This document shows, piece after piece, positions 1 to 4,984 of a DNA stretch of 8,614 nt. The notes beneath the pieces are model-generated. The model did not search any database, was not told the DNA's origin, and saw only the letters and a program-made list of their open reading frames with translations. Origin of the DNA: Chloroflexota bacterium (GTDB lineage Bacteria; Chloroflexota; Anaerolineae; B4-G1; SLSP01); contig JAKJAB010000133.1 of assembly GCA_022707725.1 (NCBI GenBank), forward strand, positions 1-8,614. Reading direction: 5' to 3'. Positions within the stretch are counted from its first letter, which is position 1; each line of letters begins with the position of its first letter. The position numbers were made by a program, and so were the translations under genes.

Positions 1-668
1 GCGTCTTTCACCTTGGTAAGAATGGCGGAGAAGTCAGAGTCGTCGCCGGTGTAGGTTTCTTTCACGAGGACTTTGCCGCCGCCCGCCTCGAACTCAGCGA
101 TGAAGACCTCAGCGAGGCCACGCACGTAGTCATTGCCCTGATCGAGGAAGACCGCGGCGGTCTTGGCGCCCAGGTTGTTCAGGGCAAACTTCGCGCCTAC
201 CTTCCCCTGGAAGGGGTCGATGAAGCAAGCGCGGAAAATTGTGGCCTTGGTCGTCCCATCCTCGTTGACCGTTACACTGGAGTTGGTCGAGGCGGAAGTG
301 ATCTGGAAAATATTCTTGGGTGAGGCAATTTCAGAAACGGGGATCGAGGCGCTGGAGCAGACCTCGCCGATGATGAACTTGACGCCGTCCTGGTCGATGA
401 CCTTATTGGCGGCGCTCACCGCAGCTTCCGGACTACACTGGCTATCTTCGACAACAACTTCGATCTTCTTGCCATCGATGCCGCCCTTGGCATTCCACTC
501 CTCGACCGCCAGCATCACACCGTTATGGGTAGACTGCCCAAAGGTCGCTACATCGCCGCTCAAGGGGGCGAGGATGGCGATTTTGACCGCCCCACCGCCG
601 CCGCCACACGCGGACAATGCCAACATCGAAACTAACAAAGCTACCATTACAAAATTACGGGAACGCAT
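1..668 (-). CDS. LivK-type branched-chain amino acid/amide ABC transporter substrate-binding lipoprotein, N-terminal part
   Basis: The frame is open from an ATG at 668 to the window edge, giving 222 complete codons of a family usually near 370-420 residues, so the C-terminus lies outside. Residues 1-21 are a lipoprotein signal: basic MRSR, a hydrophobic stretch, then the lipobox LSAC with the lipidated Cys at 21, followed by a Gly linker. The mature part begins VKIAILAPLSGDVATFGQ and continues through the type I periplasmic-binding fold (GVMLAVEEWNAKGGIDGKKI around 50-69, then DSQCSPEAAVSAANKVI). This is typical of Peripla_BP_6 proteins such as LivJ/LivK. It would capture a branched-chain amino acid, amide or urea at the membrane surface for a LivHMGF-type importer. 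The start is set by AGGAGG six nucleotides upstream. The permease and ATPase genes are not in the window; ligand specificity cannot be read from this portion. Confidence 0.93.
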   Translation of the reverse strand, partial: MRSRNFVMVALLVSMLALSACGGGGGAVKIAILAPLSGDVATFGQSTHNGVMLAVEEWNAKGGIDGKKIEVVVEDSQCSPEAAVSAANKVIDQDGVKFIIGEVCSSASIPVSEIASPKNIFQITSASTNSSVTVNEDGTTKATIFRACFIDPFQGKVGAKFALNNLGAKTAAVFLDQGNDYVRGLAEVFIAEFEAGGGKVLVKETYTGDDSDFSAILTKVKD

Positions 669-715
669 CTCTCTCCTCCTTGCTGACTATGAATTGACTG
701 GTTCAAAAACGTGGT

Positions 716-772
716 CTAGCGACCGGTGCCCCTCTTCATGCGTAGGACCTTCATACGTAGGACTCTGTTCAT
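716..772 (-). CDS. Candidate 18-residue leader peptide upstream of livK-like gene
   Basis: On the minus strand an ATG at 772 opens an 18-codon frame ending in TAG at 716, reading MNRVLRMKVLRMKRGTGR. It is preceded by AGGAGGTGAC (773-782), an exceptionally good anti-Shine-Dalgarno match, with AGGAGG four nucleotides from the ATG. The peptide contains a five-residue unit, VLRMK, twice in tandem; the two 15-bp DNA units differ only at the third base of an Arg codon (CGT/CGC), so the change is silent. Both Leu codons are CTA. It lies between the predicted livK promoter and the livK start, 47 nt from the latter. A role as a translated leader sensing amino acid supply is inference. The main alternative is a chance frame over a short tandem repeat. 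Confidence 0.45.
   Translation of the reverse strand: MNRVLRMKVLRMKRGTGR
734..763. repeat. Two-copy 15-bp tandem repeat in the livK leader
   Basis: Two adjacent 15-bp units (734-748 and 749-763) are CTTCATGCGTAGGAC and CTTCATACGTAGGAC on the plus strand, differing at one base. On the minus strand they fall in phase as two copies of Val-Leu-Arg-Met-Lys inside the candidate leader peptide. An 8-bp direct repeat GGTCTAGC also flanks the region at 713-720 and 788-795. Confidence 0.85.
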
Positions 773-842
773 GTCACCTCCTGGCTGGGTCTAGCCGGTA
801 AGAGAGACAGCAACACCTGAGCCCTCTCACACAACCTTTTCC

Positions 843-870
843 ATTGTACCGGAAACAAGTCAAGTGTCAA
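843..870 (-). promoter_or_regulatory. Predicted sigma-70 promoter of the livK-like gene
   Basis: Minus-strand -35 TTGACA (870-865) and -10 TACAAT (848-843) are separated by 16 bp. The predicted start near 836 gives a leader of about 168 nt before the lipoprotein ATG, long enough to hold the candidate leader peptide. The -35 lies 2 bp from that of the divergent plus-strand promoter. Confidence 0.65.
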
Positions 871-872
871 AT

Positions 873-900
873 TTGACGTAATGATAATGTCAAATATAAT
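873..900 (+). promoter_or_regulatory. Predicted sigma-70 promoter of the small membrane protein gene
   Basis: TTGACG (873-878) and a perfect TATAAT (895-900) are 16 bp apart, placing transcription start near 907. This makes the in-frame ATGs at 881 and 887 unusable and supports the start at 941. With the divergent -35 it forms the 12-bp palindrome GTCAAATTTGAC (866-877). Confidence 0.65.
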
Positions 901-940
901 ACAGTGCAATGATCATAAGTCTTTATTCAAGGAGCCGATG

Positions 941-1324
941 ATGTCCAACCAACGCACACAGTTGATCGTTCTGTTGGTGTTGCAAGTTGTCGCCGTGGTC
1001 CTGTATCCGCCGGCCTTCTTTCGGCAAGCACCTCAAGTGGGCGTGTTGCCCCCGGCGCTATTGATTCTCTTTGTCCTGGCACTCGTCGCTATGAACAACG
1101 AGTGGATGACAGCGCCAGTCGGACGAAGCTCGTTAATCTTTGTCCAAGGCATCAATATCGTCGTCCGGTTAATGATGCTCTTGTCCAACCTCAAAAACGC
1201 TGCCGGAAATTGGGATTGGTTTCTGCTCATCTTCCAGGTTGTCGCGATGGCGCTGTCGTGGTATACAATGACGCAAATGGAGAAACGGCTACCCAATGAT
1301 CTGCTATTCAACGTGAGAAATTAA
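941..1324 (+). CDS. Small four-helix membrane protein of unknown function
   Basis: This encodes 127 residues with no family I recognise. Four hydrophobic stretches look like membrane helices: about 8-23 (LIVLLVLQVVAVVLYP), 34-51, 62-80 and 89-107. Short polar loops contain NNEW and KNAAGNWDW, and the C-terminus EKRLPNDLLFNVRN is polar. The start at 941 is chosen because GGAG at 931-934 sits six nucleotides upstream and because the predicted transcription start (about 907) excludes upstream ATGs; an ATG directly before it, at 938, is the alternative. The gene is divergent from the livK-like gene, and its stop codon is two bases from the next promoter's -35 box. Composition is that of an integral membrane protein, with no visible catalytic or metal-binding motif. 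Function is unknown. Confidence 0.75.
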   Translation: MSNQRTQLIVLLVLQVVAVVLYPPAFFRQAPQVGVLPPALLILFVLALVAMNNEWMTAPVGRSSLIFVQGINIVVRLMMLLSNLKNAAGNWDWFLLIFQVVAMALSWYTMTQMEKRLPNDLLFNVRN

Positions 1325-1326
1325 GT

Positions 1327-1354
1327 TTGACAAAGCACCAGTTTGCGTTACAAT
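1327..1354 (+). promoter_or_regulatory. Predicted sigma-70 promoter of rplY
   Basis: TTGACA (1327-1332) and TACAAT (1349-1354) are spaced by 16 bp, two bases after the stop codon of the upstream gene. The predicted start near 1361 gives a leader of about 77 nt that contains the hairpin at 1370-1393. Confidence 0.7.
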
Positions 1355-1369
1355 ACCCCTACCTGACGT

Positions 1370-1399
1370 ATGGGCCGCGCTTTCGCGGCCCATTTATTT
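1370..1399 (+). terminator. Terminator-like hairpin inside the rplY leader
   Basis: The arms ATGGGCCGCG (1370-1379) and CGCGGCCCAT (1384-1393) form a perfect 10-bp stem around a CTTT loop, followed by the T-rich tail TTATTT. It lies downstream of the predicted rplY promoter and upstream of its Shine-Dalgarno site. It may end transcripts from the upstream membrane protein gene, act as an attenuator for rplY, or both. The T-tract is interrupted by an A, so termination may be partial. Confidence 0.6.
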
Positions 1400-1437
1400 G
1401 ACACAGGCATATAGAAAGACTGATGGAGGAATCAAGA

Positions 1438-2082
1438 ATGGAAACATTGGCACTAAGTGCAAACCTTCGCGACATTGTGGGAGGGAAACAAGTTAAAGCG
1501 TTGCGGCGTGAAGACGTTGTTCCTGGAGTAATCTACGGGCATGGGATTGAGCCTATCGCCGTGCAGTTCAATAGCCGCGAAGTCGAGAAGGCCATTAGCC
1601 AGGCCGGTACGAGTTCGACCGTGCAAGTCTTTGTCGAAGGTATCCACGACCCCTATCTCGCTATTTTCCGTGACGTACAGTATCACACCCTCAAGCGTAA
1701 CGTGATCCACCTGGATCTGCAAGCCTTGAACCTCAAAGAGACTGTGCGCGTGCCTGTCTCGGTCGTCCTGATCGGCGAGCCTCCGGCAGTGAAGGATTTT
1801 GGCGGCATCTTGCTCCACGTGCTTACCGAATTGGAGATCGAGGCTCTGCCCACAGCATTGGTCCCTTCCATTGAAGTCGACGTCAGTGTATTGACTCAAA
1901 TTGGGCAATCGATCACGGTCGGTGACATTGTTCCACCCGCTGGCGTTAAAATTCTCAATGCCGCGCACGAGTTTGTAGCTCAGGTGATCTACGCGGAAGA
2001 AGAGAAAGAGGAGGCCGAGGTCGTGGTAGAACAGGCAGAAGTCGAAGTGATTCGCCGCCGTCCGGCAGACGAAGAAGCTTAA
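1438..2082 (+). CDS. rplY: 50S ribosomal protein L25/general stress protein Ctc
   Basis: The 214-residue product is a two-domain L25 of the TL5/Ctc type that binds the 5S rRNA in the large subunit. Residues 1-94 match the L25 5S-binding domain, with the conserved PGVIYG at 29-34 and the FRDVQYHTLKRNVIHLDLQ stretch at 77-95. Residues about 102-187 form the Ctc-type C-terminal beta domain (VRVPVSVVLIGEPPAVKDFGGIL). The tail after 187 is acidic and low complexity (EEEKEEAEVVVEQ), as is usual in long L25 proteins. The start is placed at 1438 because GGAGGA (1425-1430) sits seven nucleotides upstream; the ATG at 1423 overlaps that ribosome binding site. The gene has its own promoter and a leader hairpin, and ends at a strong terminator. 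The family is established; stress induction is known for Bacillus Ctc but only inferred here. Confidence 0.95.
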   Translation: METLALSANLRDIVGGKQVKALRREDVVPGVIYGHGIEPIAVQFNSREVEKAISQAGTSSTVQVFVEGIHDPYLAIFRDVQYHTLKRNVIHLDLQALNLKETVRVPVSVVLIGEPPAVKDFGGILLHVLTELEIEALPTALVPSIEVDVSVLTQIGQSITVGDIVPPAGVKILNAAHEFVAQVIYAEEEKEEAEVVVEQAEVEVIRRRPADEEA

Positions 2083-2106
2083 GCTATCTTTTGATAATCC
2101 GACAAG

Positions 2107-2141
2107 CAGACGGGCGATCGATGATTCCCGTCTGTTTTTTT
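2107..2141 (+). terminator. Intrinsic terminator of rplY
   Basis: A perfect 8-bp stem CAGACGGG (2107-2114) with CCCGTCTG (2127-2134) encloses a 12-nt loop and is followed directly by seven Ts. It begins 24 bp after the rplY stop codon. Confidence 0.88.
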
Positions 2142-2145
2142 ACAC

Positions 2146-2177
2146 AAAAAACGGGCCGGAAGACATCTCCGGCCCGT
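2146..2177 (-). terminator. Intrinsic terminator of the EF-G-like gene
   Basis: ACGGGCCGGA (2151-2160) pairs with TCCGGCCCGT (2168-2177) in a 10-bp stem with a 7-nt loop. Read on the minus strand it is followed by a run of Ts (2151-2146). It lies 21 bp past the stop of the EF-G-like gene and back-to-back with the rplY terminator. Confidence 0.85.
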
Positions 2178-2198
2178 TGTGTATCCATAAAGAGTTTT

Positions 2199-4262
2199 TT
2201 ACTCTTCTTGTTCGATCTTCGCCTGCTCAACGATCTGCTGGATCAGATGCGCGGGCACAATGTCGTAATGCGATAGCTCCATCGCATAGACACCACGCCC
2301 TTGGGTAATGGCCCGCAAATTGGTTGCGTATTGCAGCATCTCCGCCAGAGGCGCCAGCGCCGTGATCAAGGCCTTCTTCCCTGACTGGTCCATACCCTGC
2401 ACACGCGCGCGCCGGGTATTGAGGTCCGACATCACCGCACCCGCATACTCATCTGGCACGGTAATGACGAAGTTATACATCGGCTCCAAAAGCACCGGCT
2501 TGGCGCCCTGGAACGCTTGCTTGAAGCCTTCGCGTCCGGCGATTTGGAAGGCGATATCTTTGGAATCCACCGGGTGCTCTTTCCCATCCGTCACGGCGAC
2601 GAACACATCCACAATCGGATAACCGGCGATCACGCCCTGAGTCAGCACGGACTTGATGCCCTTCTCGATCGAAGGCTTGAAAGAACTGGAGATGCGCCCA
2701 CCGAAGACTTCCCACTCATACTGGAACCCGGCATCCCGTTCCAGCGGCTCCACGCGCATGTGAACTTCGGCGAATTGCCCGGCGCCGCCACTCTGCTTCT
2801 TGTGGCGATACTGAGCGGTACTCGTCGCCGTGACGGTCTCTTTGTAAGGAACTTTAGGAACACCTATCTCCAAACCTACGCCGAAACGCGTCTGGATGCG
2901 GCGCACCGCCGTATCGACATGCGCGTCGCCCATACCTGAAAGGATCGTCTCACGGGTAGTAGGATCTTGCCGCCACTGTAACGTGGGGTCTTCTTCAGAC
3001 ATGCGGGTCAGCGTCGGTCCCATCTTCGCGGTGTCACCTTTGGTCTTGGGCGAAATTGCCACGCTGAACAACGGTTTCGGGAAAAGTGGCCCGCGCATCC
3101 GCAACGAGCGCTCCTTGGCGCACAATGTATCACCAGTCAACGCCTCACTCATCTTGGCAGCGCCACCCAGATCACCGGCATGCAGCCGCTCTGTGGGAAT
3201 CTGTTCCTTGCCACGCATCACGTAAGTCTGCCCCAAACGCTCCTCAGCGCCAGCGCGACTGTTGTAGACGGTATCACCGGAATTGACGATCCCCCCGTAA
3301 ATCCGGAAGTAGGTGAGTTTGCCCACGTAGGGGTCCGCAGTCGTCTTGAAAACCAACAATGCCAGCGGTGACATATCGCTGACGGTAAAGGTTTCGGCGC
3401 CGGTCGGTCCTTCCGCCGTGAACGGACGGTCGGCAGGCGACGGCACAACCTGTATCAGCACATCGATCACTACGTTCACGCCAACGAGTTCGCTGCCCGT
3501 CGATGTCACTAACACCGGCACATAAGCGCCCTCAGCGACGACTTTACGCAGGCCGGTGGAAATTTCTTCCGGCGTTAGCGGTTCGTCAGCGAAATACTTT
3601 TCCATCAATGCCTCATCGGCCTCGACGGCGGCTTCCACGATGCGGGTATACAGTTCTTCAACGCGACCGACCAGATCGGCGGGGATGGGCGCCGGGGTGC
3701 AGGCCGCACCGAGGTAAGCCTGCTTCTCCAGGACATTGACCACGCCCTGAAACCCGGCTTGTGCGCCGATTGGCAGCATCACGGGCAGAAACTGCGTGTT
3801 GAAGCTCTCGGAAAGCGAAGCCAGCGCCTTGTCGAATTTGGCATTTTCGCGGTCCATTTTGTTGACCAGCACCACTTTCGGCAGTTGTTCCTCTTCGGCA
3901 TACGCCCAGGTCAGTTCAGTACCCACTTCGACGCCGGCAGCGGCGTCGACGAAAACCATAGCCGCATCGGCCACGCGCAGCGCGCTACGCACCTCGCCCG
4001 CAAAATCCGTATACCCCGGCGTATCAATGATATTCAGTTTGTATCCCTTCCATTCCACCGGTGCAAGCCCCAAGCTCAGCGAAATACCCCGGCGCACCTC
4101 TTCTTCATCGAAGTCGGTGACGGTTGTGCCATCTTCAACCTTGCCGCGGCGATTGGTAGCTTTGCTCGTAAACAACGCCGCCTCCGTCCACGAGGTCTTG
4201 CCAGAACCGCTGTGGCCGATCAAGGCAATGTTACGAATCATTTGCGTGGTGTATTCTTTCAT
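2199..4262 (-). CDS. EF-G-like translational GTPase (EF-G paralogue)
   Basis: The 687-residue product has the full EF-G layout: G domain about 8-275, domain II about 300-385, III about 395-470, IV about 473-590 and V about 592-680. The P-loop is GHSGSGKT (16-23), G3 is DTPGYTDF (80-87) and G4 is NKMD (134-137). Canonical EF-G has DTPGH; here the catalytic His is Tyr84, and the switch I Thr is Ser61 (RRGIS). The domain IV tip retains DGKEHPVDSKD (559-569). These traits mark the EF-G-like/EF-G2 paralogue group rather than housekeeping fusA; some members bind guanine nucleotides but have weak or no ribosome-stimulated GTPase. The start at 4262 (MKEYTTQMIRNIALIG) fits the family's usual N-terminus, and GGAGGA lies 10 nt upstream. 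In-frame ATGs at 4271, 4280 and 4304 are alternatives. It has its own promoter and terminator. The exact role in elongation, recycling or rescue is not determinable here. Confidence 0.92.
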   Translation of the reverse strand: MKEYTTQMIRNIALIGHSGSGKTSWTEAALFTSKATNRRGKVEDGTTVTDFDEEEVRRGISLSLGLAPVEWKGYKLNIIDTPGYTDFAGEVRSALRVADAAMVFVDAAAGVEVGTELTWAYAEEEQLPKVVLVNKMDRENAKFDKALASLSESFNTQFLPVMLPIGAQAGFQGVVNVLEKQAYLGAACTPAPIPADLVGRVEELYTRIVEAAVEADEALMEKYFADEPLTPEEISTGLRKVVAEGAYVPVLVTSTGSELVGVNVVIDVLIQVVPSPADRPFTAEGPTGAETFTVSDMSPLALLVFKTTADPYVGKLTYFRIYGGIVNSGDTVYNSRAGAEERLGQTYVMRGKEQIPTERLHAGDLGGAAKMSEALTGDTLCAKERSLRMRGPLFPKPLFSVAISPKTKGDTAKMGPTLTRMSEEDPTLQWRQDPTTRETILSGMGDAHVDTAVRRIQTRFGVGLEIGVPKVPYKETVTATSTAQYRHKKQSGGAGQFAEVHMRVEPLERDAGFQYEWEVFGGRISSSFKPSIEKGIKSVLTQGVIAGYPIVDVFVAVTDGKEHPVDSKDIAFQIAGREGFKQAFQGAKPVLLEPMYNFVITVPDEYAGAVMSDLNTRRARVQGMDQSGKKALITALAPLAEMLQYATNLRAITQGRGVYAMELSHYDIVPAHLIQQIVEQAKIEQEE

Positions 4263-4298
4263 CGTCTGCATTTCCTCCATAAACACTAGGTAATAGAC

Positions 4299-4323
4299 AA
4301 ACAAAGACGGCCTGGAGGCCGTC
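4299..4323 (-). terminator. Terminator-like hairpin in the leader of the EF-G-like gene
   Basis: GACGGCC (4306-4312) and GGCCGTC (4317-4323) form a perfect 7-bp stem with a four-base loop. On the minus strand it is followed by TTTGTTTG. It lies between the predicted promoter and the Shine-Dalgarno site, as in the rplY leader, so it may act as an attenuator or simply a leader stem. Confidence 0.55.
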
Positions 4324-4350
4324 GTAGTGACGCTGATGCTAACGGCGCTT

Positions 4351-4378
4351 ATTGTAAACGATTTTGATGCAAAGTCAA
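4351..4378 (-). promoter_or_regulatory. Predicted sigma-70 promoter of the EF-G-like gene
   Basis: Minus-strand TTGACT (4378-4373) and TACAAT (4356-4351) are 16 bp apart. The predicted start near 4344 gives a leader of about 82 nt containing the hairpin at 4306-4323. Confidence 0.65.
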
Positions 4379-4385
4379 AGCATGG

Positions 4386-4414
4386 TAGACAGTTAGACAG
4401 TATACGGTAGACAG
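4386..4414. repeat. Three copies of TAGACAG upstream of the EF-G-like promoter
   Basis: TAGACAG occurs at 4386-4392, 4394-4400 and 4408-4414; two copies share the longer GGTAGACAG (4384-4392, 4406-4414). They sit 8 bp upstream of the -35 box of the EF-G-like promoter, in the divergent gap. They could bind a regulator or be slippage-derived repeats. The rest of this 290-bp gap holds only a 10-bp palindrome TCTCGCGAGA (4476-4485) and no gene I can support. Confidence 0.6.
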
Positions 4415-4517
4415 AAGACGGGGTGTCTCACTCGCTGCCACCGTTCCGGAGGCAGTGCGCCGTAGTCAGAGCGTATCTCGCGAGACTTTTGTAGCCTGGC
4501 AATAGGATGTATGGCAC

Positions 4518-4545
4518 TTTGCCCTAGACGACCGTGCGATATACT
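4518..4545 (+). promoter_or_regulatory. Predicted leaderless promoter of the receiver-domain gene
   Basis: A TATACT -10 box (4540-4545) is followed by exactly seven bases and then the ATG at 4553, so transcription would start at or next to the start codon. The -35 is weak (TTTGCC, 4518-4523, 16-bp spacer). No Shine-Dalgarno sequence precedes the ATG. The same TATACT-7-ATG arrangement precedes the ABC ATPase. Confidence 0.5.
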
Positions 4546-4552
4546 GTAGCAT

Positions 4553-4930
4553 ATGATCAAATTGCTCATCGTCGACAGCCATAGCCTGGTGCGAGAGGCA
4601 CTCGAGAAACGTCTGCAAACTGCCGTCGGTTTAGAAATCGTCGGCAGTCTGGGGCGTTATGCCGAGGCTGTCCAACAAGCACGGGTGTTAGCACCAGATG
4701 TGATTCTGATTGAGACGAAGACGCCAGAAGGACTGGAAACACTGGCGACCCTGCACCAGTTGCTACCCAATACGGCTGTGATTGTGCTGACCTCCTATCC
4801 CGACAGCCGCGAAGAGGATCAGGTGCGGCAAATGGGTGCAGCGCGTTATCTGCTGAAAACGCTGGATACACGCTCCCTGGTTCAAGAGATTCGCACCGTT
4901 TCCAGGCAAAGCGAAGTCGTCGCCGTCTAG
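4553..4930 (+). CDS. Stand-alone atypical receiver-domain protein (Glu at the phosphoacceptor site)
   Basis: The 125 residues form a single response-regulator receiver domain of NarL/FixJ-like type, starting MIKLLIVDSHSLVREALEKR. No output domain follows; only 54 bp remain before hemW ends on the other strand. By alignment with the usual acidic pair and phospho-Asp (IVDDH ... LILLDLNMP), Asp8 is kept, the second acid is Ser9, and the phosphoacceptor is Glu54 in PDVILIETKTPEG (48-60). The conserved Thr80 (VLTS) and Lys102 (YLLK) remain. Glu in place of Asp often imitates the phosphorylated state, so it may act constitutively by protein-protein contact; this is inference. There is no kinase gene nearby. 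The start matches a leaderless promoter. An alternative is a degenerate remnant of a two-domain regulator. Confidence 0.85.
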   Translation: MIKLLIVDSHSLVREALEKRLQTAVGLEIVGSLGRYAEAVQQARVLAPDVILIETKTPEGLETLATLHQLLPNTAVIVLTSYPDSREEDQVRQMGAARYLLKTLDTRSLVQEIRTVSRQSEVVAV

Positions 4931-4984
4931 CAAAGCGACAAAATCCGTGAGTGGTTGCGGAAATAAGCATCCAGTCGCCCAAAA

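Noticed and set aside
163..801. Long plus-strand frame of 212 codons opposite the livK-like gene
   Set aside because: Its translation has no family character, whereas the minus strand carries a lipoprotein signal, lipobox and clear periplasmic-binding sequence.
866..877. GTCAAATTTGAC as a dedicated repressor operator
   Set aside because: The two arms are exactly the -35 boxes of two divergent promoters, which explains the symmetry without a regulator; reported as promoter overlap instead.
1398..1403. TTGACA just upstream of rplY as a second promoter
   Set aside because: No -10 box lies 15-19 bp downstream; that position is the ribosome binding site and start codon.
1370..1414. A 14-codon frame starting at the ATG inside the rplY leader hairpin
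   Set aside because: No Shine-Dalgarno sequence precedes it and its codons are simply the hairpin arms, so the hairpin explains it.
4476..4485. Palindrome TCTCGCGAGA followed by CTTTTG as a terminator
   Set aside because: The self-complementary 10-mer leaves no room for a proper loop and no gene upstream on the plus strand needs a terminator there.
4931..4984. Terminator between the convergent receiver gene and hemW
   Set aside because: Only distant GCGAC/GTCGC arms with a loop of more than 30 nt and no T-tract are present.
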